From Actinomycetes bacterium (lineage in GTDB: Bacteria > Planctomycetota > Phycisphaerae > JAACET01): a stretch of 64,000 nucleotides of DNA. This document shows positions 24,522-33,392 of the stretch, one piece after another. The translations under genes and the position numbers were made by a program. The stretch spans positions 187,170 to 251,169 of the forward strand of contig JAUXAG010000001.1 of NCBI GenBank assembly GCA_030614915.1, read 5' to 3'. The notes beneath the pieces are model-generated. The model was given only the letters and a program-made list of their open reading frames with translations. It did not search any database and was not told where the DNA came from. Every line of letters begins with the position of its first letter. Position 1 is the stretch's first letter.

Positions 24522-25721
24522 TCAGGGCTGAGATGGGTGGCTGAGGAGTCCGAGCTCGCGGGCGACGCAAATCAGGGCCTGGACGAGGTCGTCAATGTCG
24601 CGGGGGCTATGAGAGGACATGAGGGATATGCGTAGGCGGGCCTTGCCTCTGGGGACGCTGGGCTGGCGGATGGCGGGGATCATGAAGCCGCGCTGCCAAA
24701 GCAAGTGGCTGAACTGCAGGGCCAATTCCGCCCGGCCAAGCATAATCGGAATTATGTGGGCCTCGGCTGAGCCAAGTTCAAAACCGGCCCGGCGCAAGTC
24801 GTGGCGGAGCTTCTTGGCGACGGCCTGGAGATTTTCTCGGCGCCGGGGCTGGTGCTGAATGACTTCGAGGGCAGCGGCGGCGGCGAGACAAACTACCGGG
24901 GGGGCAGCGGTGGTGTAGATGTAACTGCGGCTGCGGTTCCTGAGATATTCGGCAAGCTCGGCGGAACAGCAGACGAATCCGCCGAGAGAACCAAAGGCCT
25001 TGGAGAGCGTGGCGACGGTAACGTCTATGTGCTCTTCGACATCGAGCAGCTCGGCGGTGCCGCGGCCATGTTCGCCAAGCACGCCGGTACCGTGGGCGTC
25101 GTCGACGATGAGCAGGGCCCGGTATTTGTTCTTGAGGGGAATAATCTCAGGCAGGTGAGCAAAGTCGCCGTCCATGCTGAAAATACCCTCGGTGATGATG
25201 CAGATGCGCCGAGCCTGGGTATAGCGCTGGAGGAGGTCAGCCAATCTCTTGATGTCGTTGTGGGGGAAGAATCGGGTGGTGGCCCGGCTGGCACGGGCGG
25301 CGTCGATGATGCTGGCGTGGCAAAGCTTGTCGATCAAGAGGACATCACGGGAGCCGGCCAGGGCGGTCAAGAGGCCGAGGTTGGCCATATAGCCGGTGGG
25401 AAAGAGTACGGCGGCTTGGCAGCGTTTGAACTGGGCCAATTGCTGTTCGAGCGAGATGTGGGCGGTCGTGGTTCCGCAAATCAAGCGAGAGGCAGCGCTG
25501 CCCCAGCCCCAGCGAGATAATCCATCGCCCAGGGCGGTGAGGACCTGGGGGTCATTGGCTAGATCGAGATAATTGTTGGAGCAAAAGACGCGGATCTGTC
25601 GGCCATTGACCACGGTGGTTTTGCCGGCGGCAGAGTCGGTGGTTTCAGGACAGCGGATCAGGGCGCGCCGGCGGAGGTCAAGAAGCTCCCGGCGAATCTG
25701 TGAAGGCAAACTGTGGTCCAC
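24522..25721 (-). CDS. bioF: Alpha-oxoamine synthase, 8-amino-7-oxononanoate synthase-like
   Basis: About 399 residues; PLP fold type I enzyme that condenses an amino acid with an acyl-CoA. Motifs: FCSNNYLDLANDP, SAASRLICGTTTAHISLE, VDDAHGTGVLGEHGRG, and the Schiff-base Lys in TLSKAFGSLGG. Similar enzymes are BioF (alanine, pimeloyl-CoA/ACP), Kbl (glycine) and Spt (serine palmitoyl); without other biotin genes nearby the substrate stays open, BioF being the best general match. Start uncertain: GTG 25721 chosen, TTG 25727 and a longer TTG form to 25778 are possible. Confidence 0.85.
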   Translation of the reverse strand: MDHSLPSQIRRELLDLRRRALIRCPETTDSAAGKTTVVNGRQIRVFCSNNYLDLANDPQVLTALGDGLSRWGWGSAASRLICGTTTAHISLEQQLAQFKRCQAAVLFPTGYMANLGLLTALAGSRDVLLIDKLCHASIIDAARASRATTRFFPHNDIKRLADLLQRYTQARRICIITEGIFSMDGDFAHLPEIIPLKNKYRALLIVDDAHGTGVLGEHGRGTAELLDVEEHIDVTVATLSKAFGSLGGFVCCSAELAEYLRNRSRSYIYTTAAPPVVCLAAAAALEVIQHQPRRRENLQAVAKKLRHDLRRAGFELGSAEAHIIPIMLGRAELALQFSHLLWQRGFMIPAIRQPSVPRGKARLRISLMSSHSPRDIDDLVQALICVARELGLLSHPSQP

Positions 25722-25834
25722 AGGCAAAGCACAAACCTGCTGTAAGGAAGAGCATTGAACGACGGAAGAAGTACACAAATCGTCAGGCTCGTCGATTGAG
25801 CACGACTGAAGGGCAGGATGTCGGGGCGAACAAA

Positions 25835-26059
25835 CTAATCCGCAGCCACATTGCCGGGACTCTGCCTGCTGACATTGGTCGCCCGAGGCCCCTTTTGGCC
25901 CTGAAGGAGCTCGTACTCGACGGTTTCTCCTTCGGCCAATTTGCGAAATCCATCGGCCTGAATGTCCGAAAAATGGACAAAGATATCGCGACCGTCCTGT
26001 CCCTCTATAAAACCATACCCTTTTTTCTCATCAAACCACTTTACAGCTCCTGTAAACAT
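25835..26059 (-). CDS. Cold-shock domain protein
   Basis: 74 residues from ATG 26059 with GGAGG 7 nt upstream. CSD with both RNA-binding motifs: KWFDEKKGYGFIEG (RNP1) and DIFVHFSDI (RNP2). Binds single-stranded RNA/DNA and melts RNA structure. Nearest upstream gene on this strand is HU, over 260 bp away, leaving room for the long 5' leader that is usual for cspA-type genes. Confidence 0.95.
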   Translation of the reverse strand: MFTGAVKWFDEKKGYGFIEGQDGRDIFVHFSDIQADGFRKLAEGETVEYELLQGQKGPRATNVSRQSPGNVAAD

Positions 26060-26322
26060 GGCCACCTCCATTTAACAACTCCGCCCAACAGGCGTTGCGC
26101 CCTGCCCGCAACAGAATTGGCCCGCGGCATTGCGGTACAAAACCCCCTATAAGATGTTCGGTCCTATCAGACTGGGAAGCTCACTGTACTCGCTGAGATG
26201 ACGCCCCGCCCTACTCTTTCAGGGATAGGCCCCCTTGGCTGTATCTATTACTCCCAGCTAAGACCAGAAATGTCAAAGCCAACATACGTTCAGCTTCGCT
26301 AAAACAATCACAAGACAGTGTC
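26060..26322 (-). promoter_or_regulatory. Long leader of cold-shock gene with putative promoter
   Basis: On the minus strand a perfect TTGACA lies at 26271-26276; the best -10-like hexamer, TAATAG (26245-26250), is 20 nt away, longer than ideal. From there to the ATG is about 185 nt, including a GC-rich stem (CCTATCCC...GGGCGGGG region, 26200-26235). Long structured leaders are known to control cspA-type messages; that is inference here. Confidence 0.35.
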
Positions 26323-26634
26323 TCAAACGGGATTCCGCTGGAGTTTCATTTTCATAAGACGACCTGTCTTAAATTTGACGGAGCGTTTCGGTGGAACATG
26401 AACCCTTTCGAGGGTCTTTGGGTTCTGGGCGATGCGCGCGGCCCGCCGCTTGGTTTCAAAAACACCAAAGTCGCGGAACTCCAAGCGGTTACCCTTACCC
26501 AGTTCATCGATAATCTGGTCCAAAAAAGTCTGTATGACCTTCTTGACCATTACCCGCTTGTTACCGGTAAGGTCAGCGACCCGGTCTACAAGCTCCTTTT
26601 TCGTTCTAGTAGCTGATCGCGAATCTGTAGCCAT
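26323..26634 (-). CDS. HU-family DNA-binding protein
   Basis: 103 residues; ATG 26634 with GAGG 7 nt upstream. Typical HU/IHF fold: TKKELVDRVADLTG, dimer helix VIQTFLDQIIDELGKG, strand NRLEFRDFGVFETKRR, and the DNA-binding arm with Pro (NPKTLERVHVPPKRSVKFKTG). N-terminal SATRT and C-terminal KMKLQRN are slightly basic extensions. Nucleoid protein that bends DNA. Own promoter upstream (26787-26815). Confidence 0.95.
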   Translation of the reverse strand: MATDSRSATRTKKELVDRVADLTGNKRVMVKKVIQTFLDQIIDELGKGNRLEFRDFGVFETKRRAARIAQNPKTLERVHVPPKRSVKFKTGRLMKMKLQRNPV

Positions 26635-27149
26635 CGTGTGCCTCTTTCATTAGGAAGAGAAAAGACTTATCAGCAGCAAACCGGTAAAATCCAGAGCTTC
26701 TGCTCAAGTTGCTCTCATACACCCACCTACAAATGGTCTAATCGGAACTGATATGCCTGGACGAATATACCCAAACGCGTAACTATAAGATACCAAAAAG
26801 ACTTCCCGCAATCAAGAAAGTTTTTGGACAATTGCAAAAGTTCCTAAAATCTACCCCGGCCAGCAACCGGGGGACCATTTGTAGGTATCGGGAGCAAAGG
26901 GCAAAATACTGTAACCTTTTTTCAAGACAGGCATTAGAAGATTATGGAGACGATTTGTCATGAGGGGCAGCAAGGGCAGGGATACTGCAAGTTACTTACA
27001 TAAGATGTTGTAGTTACGTAGGTTATAATTGAGGTCGCCGAATATTGCTATTAAGCAGGGCCTGGAAGGCAGGCGGGATTGTTGGGGAAGGATTTTTTCA
27101 GCCCCAAGCGTCCGCTGAAGGCTGGCATTGAGCTTTGAGGCCGCTGGGG
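26635..27149. other. 515-bp intergenic region upstream of HU
   Basis: Holds the HU promoter, a CCCCGG...CCGGGG hairpin at 26854-26872, and AT-rich sequence. The end near 27030-27149 is the 3' side of the GH130 gene. I see no gene or RNA family. Confidence 0.4.
26787..26815 (-). promoter_or_regulatory. Sigma70-type promoter for HU gene
   Basis: On the minus strand, TTGATT (26810-26815), 17-nt spacer, TATCTT (26787-26792), about 150 nt before the HU start. Confidence 0.5.
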
Positions 27150-28106
27150 CTAGGGGAGGGGGCAGGTGCTGGCGTACTCGAGGACGGCGCTGAGATCAGC
27201 AGTGGCTACGGCGATACAGGTGTCGGCGGCGCCGTAGTAGAGTCGCAACTGATTCGTTTTCTTATCGACGACGGCCCCGGTGGGAAAGACGACTCCAGGA
27301 ACGTCGCCGGTGAGCTCATAAGGCAGACAAGGAGCAAAGACCCATTCATCGCATCGGCGGATGAGCTTGCGAGGGTTTTCCAGATCAAGCAAAGCCAAGC
27401 CCACACGATAAACCTGACCGGCCGGCGTTACGCGCACGCCGTGATAGATGATCAGCCAGCCGGCGTCGGTTTCGATGGGCTGAGTGCCCAGGCCGACACG
27501 ATGGCAATCCCACCAGCCGTCGCGCACGGGGATAAGAATCTCGTGCTCGCCCCAGTAATGCAAGTCTGGTGAGAAGCTGATCCAGATGTGGGCTTGGCCT
27601 CGAATTATGGGCCGATGAATCATGGCGTAGAGGCCATTGAAAAGTCGGGGGAAGAGACAGGCGTCCTTGTCCTCAGGGGGAAAAGGTGTGCCCATGCGTC
27701 TGAAGGTCTTGAAATCTTCGGTCATTATCAGGCTGACCAGCGGACCGCCGACGGAAAAGGAGACACAGGTTATGGCATACTCTCCGCTGTCGGCCATGCG
27801 GACGATGCGGGCATCTTCGAGTCCCCAGCGTTCCTCATGGGCCTTAGGCTCGGGCTCAAGCATGGGCTCGGGGTCAATCTGCCAATTGGTCAAGCCGTCC
27901 TCGCTGCGGGCGGCGGCCAGATGTGAAAAGCCGCGTCTGTCCTCGACGCGGGCCAAGAGAAGAGTGTGGCCGTTAAGGCAGACGGCTGCGGGATTGAAGA
28001 CGGCGTTGGCGGGGTAGGGCCAATCGCCGGGGCTGAGTATGGGATTGTCCTCGAAGCGACTAAAGAGGTCGTTCTGCTGTTTGTAGGTGCAAGTGGTGGC
28101 TTTCAT
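27150..28106 (-). CDS. Glycoside hydrolase family 130 phosphorylase
   Basis: 318 residues, ATG 28106 with GGAG upstream. Five-bladed propeller family GH130, which phosphorolyses beta-mannosides (mannosyl-glucose, mannobiose, manno-oligosaccharides) to mannose-1-phosphate. Seen: NPILSPGDWPYPANAVFNPAAV, ARVEDRRGFSHL, RWGLEDARI, and the closing GVVFPTGAV...LRLYYGAADTCIAVA, all hallmark blade motifs. No signal peptide, so it acts on imported sugars. Which mannoside is used cannot be read; no mannan genes are next to it. Confidence 0.92.
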   Translation of the reverse strand: MKATTCTYKQQNDLFSRFEDNPILSPGDWPYPANAVFNPAAVCLNGHTLLLARVEDRRGFSHLAAARSEDGLTNWQIDPEPMLEPEPKAHEERWGLEDARIVRMADSGEYAITCVSFSVGGPLVSLIMTEDFKTFRRMGTPFPPEDKDACLFPRLFNGLYAMIHRPIIRGQAHIWISFSPDLHYWGEHEILIPVRDGWWDCHRVGLGTQPIETDAGWLIIYHGVRVTPAGQVYRVGLALLDLENPRKLIRRCDEWVFAPCLPYELTGDVPGVVFPTGAVVDKKTNQLRLYYGAADTCIAVATADLSAVLEYASTCPLP

Positions 28107-28306
28107 TTGTGCAGTCTCCGGCTAAAAGCGCTGACCTTTGGCCTGTCGAACTGGTCGTAGAGCTATTGTCGTCAAGAGGGGGTAGAATCCTTGAGCCGTT
28201 CTGAGGACTTCGGGAAGGTAAGCTGAGAGTTGCTTCGGGGAGGACGGCGCTATAGGCTAAGGCAGCTAATAGAGGTTGGTCCGGTTAGCTTGGGGAGGAT
28301 GTAGCA

Positions 28307-29155
28307 ATGAATAGCATGAAGATTGTCCCGGCAGCGGTGGAGTTGGCGTTGCTGGTGGGGCTGGTGTTTGCTGGGGGTTGCGGCAGGGGGGATCGGGTGG
28401 TCGAAGAACCTCCTCCGGCTGGGCCGGAAAGGGCGCCGGATGTTGAGGCGAAGAAACCGCAGGTGGGCCAAGCGCGGCCGAGCCATGAGCATCCGGCGTT
28501 TAGAGAAAGGGTGGCTGAGCGAGAGGCGATGGTCAGCAAGCAGATCGCCGAGCGGGCGTTTGCCCAGACGATCAAAGACCAGAAGGTGCTGGAGGCTATG
28601 CGGACGGTTCCGCGACACGCCTTCGTGCCTGGGCGGTATCAGAGGCAGGCGTATGCGGATCGCCCTCTGCCAATCGGGTACGGGCAGACAATCTCTCAGC
28701 CGTATATCGTGGGGTATATGACGGAAATGCTGGAACTGGACGAGAAATCGAAGGTGCTGGAGATCGGCACGGGCTCGGGGTACCAAGCGGCAGTGGCGGC
28801 GGAGCTGGCGGGGCAGGTTTACAGCATAGAGATTATCAAGGCCCTGGGTGAAAGTGGGCAGAAGCGGCTGAAAGAGCTGGGGTATAAGAACGTGGTGACC
28901 AAAGTGGCGGATGGGTATTACGGTTGGCCGGAGAAGGGGCCTTTCGAGGCCATTATTGTTACGGCGGCGAGCTCGCATATACCTGGGCCGTTAATCGAGC
29001 AATTGAAGCCGGGGGGGCGGCTGGTGATTCCGTTGGGGTCGGCCTGGCGGGCTCAGGAGCTGGTGCTGGTGAGCAAAGGAGCCGACGGGACGGTGCAGAG
29101 CCGAGGGTTAATGGGGGTGCGATTCGTGCCGATGCTGGGCAAAGCACAAGAATGA
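28307..29155 (+). CDS. Exported protein-L-isoaspartate O-methyltransferase-like lipoprotein
   Basis: 282 residues; ATG 28307 with GGGGAGG upstream. The N-terminus has a hydrophobic signal ending VFAGGC, a plausible lipobox, then a Pro/Glu-rich linker to about residue 60. The catalytic domain is [25 protein letters not shown] loop [52 protein letters not shown] repairs isoaspartyl residues using SAM, which is cytoplasmic, so an exported form is odd; some bacteria do have such proteins. It may act before export or have another role. Confidence 0.88.
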   Translation: MNSMKIVPAAVELALLVGLVFAGGCGRGDRVVEEPPPAGPERAPDVEAKKPQVGQARPSHEHPAFRERVAEREAMVSKQIAERAFAQTIKDQKVLEAMRTVPRHAFVPGRYQRQAYADRPLPIGYGQTISQPYIVGYMTEMLELDEKSKVLEIGTGSGYQAAVAAELAGQVYSIEIIKALGESGQKRLKELGYKNVVTKVADGYYGWPEKGPFEAIIVTAASSHIPGPLIEQLKPGGRLVIPLGSAWRAQELVLVSKGADGTVQSRGLMGVRFVPMLGKAQE

Positions 29156-29245
29156 TAAGAGAGGCACAAGGCAGAAAAAGAAACGGAAAGAAAGATTTTT
29201 TGACGCTGATTACGCAGATTTCGCTGATAGTACAAACAAAGAAAT

Positions 29246-29401
29246 ACAGAAAAGATAATTAGCCACAGATGAACACAGATAAACACTGATTATAAGAAAT
29301 ACAGAAAAGATAATTAGCCACAGATGAACACAGATAAACACTGATTATAAGAAATACAGAAAAGATAATTAGCCACAGATGAACACAGATAAACACTGAT
29401 T
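29246..29401. repeat. Three tandem 55-bp TTAGCCACAGAT repeats
   Basis: Near-identical head-to-tail units at 29246-29300, 29301-29355 and 29356-29401 (last one truncated). Each contains AGATAATTAGCCACAGATG then AACACAGATAAACACTGAT. A diverged unit (ACGCTGATTACGCAGATTTCGCTGAT) precedes them at 29202. The array ends shortly before the next gene start. Confidence 0.9.
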
Positions 29402-29447
29402 GCAAGAAACAAGAAAATCGGCAACCAGCAGAAACGAAGTGCGGCAC

Positions 29448-31877
29448 ATGGTTAGCTTGAGCATTACGGTGGTTCTGATCTCGGCGGCGGTGCTGGGATT
29501 GGAGCTGGCACTGATGCGGGCTCTGAGTGTCAGTATGTGGCATCACTTTGGGTACCTGATTATCTCGGCGGCCCTGCTGGGGTTTGGGCTGAGCGGGGTG
29601 GCGATCAGCATAGGAGAGAAGTTTTTCCGACGACATTGGCAAACGGGTGTGTGGCTGAGCGGGCTGGGTTTTGCGATCGCGGCCCCGCTGGGATACTACG
29701 TGGCCAGCATGATTCCGCTAAATGTGCTGGAGCTAATCTGGGATCCGCGGCAGAAATGGTACCTGGGGTTGTACTACCTGGCGCTGCTTCCGAGCTTTTT
29801 GTGCGGGGGTGGATGCGTGGGTTTGGCGCTGCTGGGCAGGAGCGAGCGGGCCTGGAGCCTGTACGGGTTGAACCTGCTGGGCTCAGGGCTGGGGGCGGTG
29901 GCGGGCGTGGGGCTGATGTACGGTCAGAGCCCCACGGAGGTGATCATGGAGATGTGCCTGCTGGGATTCGCTGCGGCGCTGGCGGGTGCGGCTGGGCGAG
30001 GTATGGGGCGAGTGGTGGTAACCTTTTTAATAGGGGTGGTTACGATAACGGTTTTCGGGCTGTGGCGGCCTTTGCCTATGCCGATTTCGGCGTATAAACA
30101 GCTATCGTTCTACCAAGGGCTCAAGGACTTTGAACTGCTGGCGACGCGGTACAGTCCGCTGGGCAGAGTGGACCTGGTGCGGAGCGGGGCGATCCGGCAC
30201 TTTCCGGGGTTGAGTCTAAATTTCAGGGAGGGGCCGGCGGGCAAGCCGAGGCAGGCGGGACTGACCTGGGATGCGGATGGGGTGAGCGCGGTAAATCGCT
30301 TCGAGAAATTGGAGGAGCTGGCCTGCTATAACTGGATGAGCTCGGCGCTGGTTTATCAACTGGTAGATGGGCCGAGGGTGCTGGTGGTGGGAGCGGGGGG
30401 AGGCAGCGACGTGGGGCAGGCGTTGTACGAAGGGGCCAGCGAAGTGGTGGCTCTGGAGATGAACGGGCAGGTGATTGAGCTGCTGACGGGGGAGTTTGCC
30501 GAGTTGGCGGGGGGAATCTATGGGCGAGAGGATGTGCGGGTGGTGAAGGCTGAGGGGCGGCATTTTCTGGAGCGGACTTGGGAGCAGTTCGACGTGATCC
30601 AGATGGCCCTTCTGGAATCGCAACGGTCGGGGGCGGCGGGGGTGTATGCCCTGAACGAAAGCCAACTGTACACGGTGGAGGGGATCGAGCGGGCTTTGAG
30701 CCGATTGCGAGCCGGCGGGGCGCTGAGCCTGACGAGGTGGCTGAAGAGCCCGCCGCGAGATGCAATCAAGATGCTGGCCACGGTGGCGGCGGCTCTGGAA
30801 AGGCAGGGGGTAAGTGAGCCGGGTGAGCAGGTGGTGATGATTCGCAGCATTCTAACGGCAACGATTGTGGTGAAGAATGAGCCGTTCAGCGAAGAAGAGA
30901 AAGGTAAGGTGCGGCAATTTGCGGGGCAAAGGCACTTCGACCTGGTGCATGTGCCGGGGATGAAGGCGAGCGAAGCAAATCGATATCACAAACTGAGCAA
31001 TCCGGAAGGGCCTTACTACGCGGCGGCGCAGGAGATTTTCGGCGGGCGAGCGGAGGAGTTTTTCGAGAGGTATGCGTATGACGTTCGGCCGGCGACGGAT
31101 GATCGGCCTTACTTCTATAATTTTTTTCGGTGGCGAAGCGTCGGCCAGATGCGGCAGACGCTGGGGGAAAATTGGCTGAGCTTCGCGGAGTCGGGGTATT
31201 TGATATTGGCTGTGGGGTTGGTGCAAGTGGTGGTCTTAAGCGTGCTGCTGCTGATAGTGCCGGCGGTGCTGGTTGGCCGGCGAGTGAGGGGCGAGCGAGG
31301 GCGGCTGTGGTGCACGGCGGGGTACTTCTTGGCCCTGGGCTTAGGGTATATCTTTATCGAGATGGGGTTTATTCATAAGCTGAGCCTGCTGCTGGGCAAT
31401 CCGATATGGGCGGTGGCGGTGGTAGTGGCGAGCTTCTTGTGCTTTTCAGGGGTCGGCTCGATGGCGGCGGGGCGGTTGTCCCGAGGGCGAAGGGGGGCAG
31501 CAGTGGTTAGCTGGGCGATCCTGGGGATCGTCTGCTGGGCGATTGGGTTGGCGGGGATTCTGCAGGTGGGCTCGGGGTGGTTGATGGGCTTGAGCAACTG
31601 GGTGCGAACGGTGGTGATTGTGGCGATGATTGGGCCGATGGCCTTTTGCATGGGCTTTTGCTTTCCAACGGGGCTGCGAATGGCGAGCAAATCGAGCGGG
31701 TCGCTGGTTCCCTGGGCCTGGGCGGTGAATGGGTTCGGCTCGGTCACCGGAGCGGTGGGGGGAACGGTGCTGGCGGTGTCGATTGGTTTTACGTGGCTGA
31801 TTGTGATAGCACTGGGGATGTATGTGGTAGCGTCGTTTCTGATTGGGAGGTTGGGAAAATCAAAAATCAAATTGTAA
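29448..31877 (+). CDS. Large membrane protein with spermidine-synthase-like domain
   Basis: About 809 residues. Roughly seven N-terminal transmembrane helices (VVLISAAVLGLELALMRAL; YLIISAALLGFGLSGVAI; ...), a soluble Rossmann domain at about 250-520 (VLVVGAGGGSDVGQALYEG, VVALEMNGQVIELL), then six or so more helices. This is the layout of membrane spermidine-synthase-like proteins. The strand that carries a catalytic Asp in true aminopropyltransferases reads DVIQMALLES, so polyamine synthesis is doubtful. ATG 29448 chosen; the frame is open upstream into the repeat array. It follows the PCMT-like lipoprotein, another Rossmann enzyme at the membrane. Confidence 0.85.
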   Translation: MVSLSITVVLISAAVLGLELALMRALSVSMWHHFGYLIISAALLGFGLSGVAISIGEKFFRRHWQTGVWLSGLGFAIAAPLGYYVASMIPLNVLELIWDPRQKWYLGLYYLALLPSFLCGGGCVGLALLGRSERAWSLYGLNLLGSGLGAVAGVGLMYGQSPTEVIMEMCLLGFAAALAGAAGRGMGRVVVTFLIGVVTITVFGLWRPLPMPISAYKQLSFYQGLKDFELLATRYSPLGRVDLVRSGAIRHFPGLSLNFREGPAGKPRQAGLTWDADGVSAVNRFEKLEELACYNWMSSALVYQLVDGPRVLVVGAGGGSDVGQALYEGASEVVALEMNGQVIELLTGEFAELAGGIYGREDVRVVKAEGRHFLERTWEQFDVIQMALLESQRSGAAGVYALNESQLYTVEGIERALSRLRAGGALSLTRWLKSPPRDAIKMLATVAAALERQGVSEPGEQVVMIRSILTATIVVKNEPFSEEEKGKVRQFAGQRHFDLVHVPGMKASEANRYHKLSNPEGPYYAAAQEIFGGRAEEFFERYAYDVRPATDDRPYFYNFFRWRSVGQMRQTLGENWLSFAESGYLILAVGLVQVVVLSVLLLIVPAVLVGRRVRGERGRLWCTAGYFLALGLGYIFIEMGFIHKLSLLLGNPIWAVAVVVASFLCFSGVGSMAAGRLSRGRRGAAVVSWAILGIVCWAIGLAGILQVGSGWLMGLSNWVRTVVIVAMIGPMAFCMGFCFPTGLRMASKSSGSLVPWAWAVNGFGSVTGAVGGTVLAVSIGFTWLIVIALGMYVVASFLIGRLGKSKIKL

Positions 31878-31890
31878 ATAGCAAAATTAC

Positions 31891-31921
31891 ATTCATCCTT
31901 CGTAGTAGTACTACTACGGAG
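31891..31921. repeat. CTTCGTAG palindrome, second copy
   Basis: ATTCATC followed by arms CTTCGTAGTAG (31898-31908) and CTACTACGGAG (31911-31921). Copy one is at 22113-22136, with the same TTCATC left flank and a related right flank (AACAGG versus AACGGG). Confidence 0.7.
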
Positions 31922-32043
31922 AACGGGAAGCAAAATTAACAAAGGCACGGCAGAGAAGGCGTCTGGCAGGGCTGGTAAGGATACTTGCGACTCGGGGCAT
32001 AATGGAGAAATAGAGCAAGCCGGCCGAATGTGAAGAAAAAACA

Positions 32044-32100
32044 GTAACTGTCCCCTATAAGCATAAGCATGTTTGGAAAATAGGTAACTGTCCCCTATAA
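32044..32100 (+). repeat. Two REP-like GTAACTGTCCCCTATAA units
   Basis: Direct copies at 32044-32060 and 32084-32100, 40 bp apart. A reverse-oriented relative (GGTAACTGCCCCC on the minus strand) lies at 33371-33383 beyond the AT-rich gene. Sequences of this kind are associated in other genomes with REP-type transposases; none is in the window. Confidence 0.6.
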
Positions 32101-32232
32101 TCCAAAATCGAGGTTCACAGAATAAACAGTGGCTAAACCGCACTTACACTAACTTGTTTCTTTGCAAAAAAGGGTAAGATAACATAATGTTCCTGTTGCA
32201 ATATAAATGTTCTTTACTAACAGTGAGGTAGT

Positions 32233-33192
32233 ATGGGTATTCAAGGCCGTTCAATATTGGGTTGGATTGCAGTTGGTTTGATAACTCTTGTTGCATCTTG
32301 TTGGGCTTTCTGGGGAACACTTGAGAATTTCCATGAGGGGTGGTGGTATCCAAGTCTATTAGAGAATTTAGCTTTAATGTTGGTACAGTATCTGAGTTTT
32401 TCTTTAATTATTATCATGATTGGATTCGTCGCCATCCGTTGGCCAAAAATTGGAGGTGGATTACTAATTGTACTAAGTTTTCTTTTGGGTTTTCTGGTGC
32501 TTAAGATTAATCCATTGTCACAAATGAGCTTGAGAGATATCTTTATCTGGTTTTTATTTATAGGCCTTCCATGGGTAGTTGCAATTCTTTTCCTGTTTGG
32601 CCGGCCTGAGCCTAGAAAACTGGCTTACCTGATCGTAGGAGGCGTACCTTTACTTGTTTCGATTGTTTGTGCAGTTGAACCCATTTGCCGTATTTCAGGC
32701 AGAATTGATGATGGCAACCGTGAAATGCGATTGGTTGAGGGTAATGGTGTTAGACTGATTTGGGCACCGGCGGGCCCAGGCTGGGTCAGAGAATATAACC
32801 AAGCATGCTTGTGGGAAGAGGCGCGTAGAAGATGCAGGTTCTTGACAAAAGACGGAAAAACTCTTGCCGATACACCACAAAATATTTGGCGACTTCCTAC
32901 TGTGGATGAAGCGGTTCGTTCAATGACCCGGCATGGTCATAATTGCGGAGGAATATGGGACAAAGAAAAAAAAAGGGCTACTTATAAGATTCGTCCCGAT
33001 AAAGAATCACCGCTTTGGGATACAATATCTGGTATTATTTATTGGTGGACTGCGACAGAATTCGATGAAAAACATAGTTTCGTGATTCTTTATAGTGGCG
33101 ACGTTTGGATTAAGAGCAAACAAGGAAGAAATATAGTTACCAGGGGATTCAGGGCAGTTAAGGCAGCGAACTGTAGCAAAAATGAGCATTAG
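32233..33192 (+). CDS. Membrane protein with C-terminal DUF1566-like domain, AT-rich
   Basis: 319 residues, GAGG close before ATG 32233. About five transmembrane helices in residues 8-160, then a soluble domain from about 185: LIWAPAGPGWVREYNQACLWEEARRRC, IWRLPTVDEAVRSMTRHG, IIYWWTATEFDEKHSFVILYSG, NIVTRGFRAVK. That WRLPT...WTAT...RAVK pattern is the DUF1566/Lcl C-terminal fold, related to C-type lectin/formylglycine-enzyme-like folds. Its GC content and codon use are far lower than those of both neighbours, and REP-like units flank it, which suggests recent acquisition. Function unknown. Confidence 0.75.
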   Translation: MGIQGRSILGWIAVGLITLVASCWAFWGTLENFHEGWWYPSLLENLALMLVQYLSFSLIIIMIGFVAIRWPKIGGGLLIVLSFLLGFLVLKINPLSQMSLRDIFIWFLFIGLPWVVAILFLFGRPEPRKLAYLIVGGVPLLVSIVCAVEPICRISGRIDDGNREMRLVEGNGVRLIWAPAGPGWVREYNQACLWEEARRRCRFLTKDGKTLADTPQNIWRLPTVDEAVRSMTRHGHNCGGIWDKEKKRATYKIRPDKESPLWDTISGIIYWWTATEFDEKHSFVILYSGDVWIKSKQGRNIVTRGFRAVKAANCSKNEH

Positions 33193-33366
33193 AGCATTTT
33201 AAGTTTTACTCTATTTGGTTTTTGCAGGATTCAAATCTAGCAAATACGGCTGCAAAAAAACACAACTGGGCTCTTACAAACTCTATTAAATCGCGGGCTT
33301 CTTGATTCTTGTGAGGCGAGAGATTATCCATAAGCGAATACATCGAATGCACATTTCCCCGGAAAC

Positions 33367-33383
33367 GGGGGGGGGCAGTTACC
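33367..33383 (-). repeat. REP-like unit, inverted copy
   Basis: GGGGGGGGGCAGTTACC, the reverse complement of the GTAACTGTCCCC units at 32044 and 32084 with one change. It marks the right edge of the AT-rich island. Confidence 0.5.
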
Positions 33384-33392
33384 ACTTTTTGC

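Larger units (their letters stand above)
31878..32232. other. Repeat-rich intergenic region
   Basis: Contains the CTTCGTAGTAG / CTACTACGGAG palindrome (31898-31921) and two GTAACTGTCCCCTATAA units. GC content drops sharply after about 32140, marking the start of an AT-rich island. Confidence 0.6.

Noticed and set aside
29246-29401. CRISPR-like regular repeats
   Set aside because: The 55-bp units are directly head to tail with no unique spacers and no cas genes.
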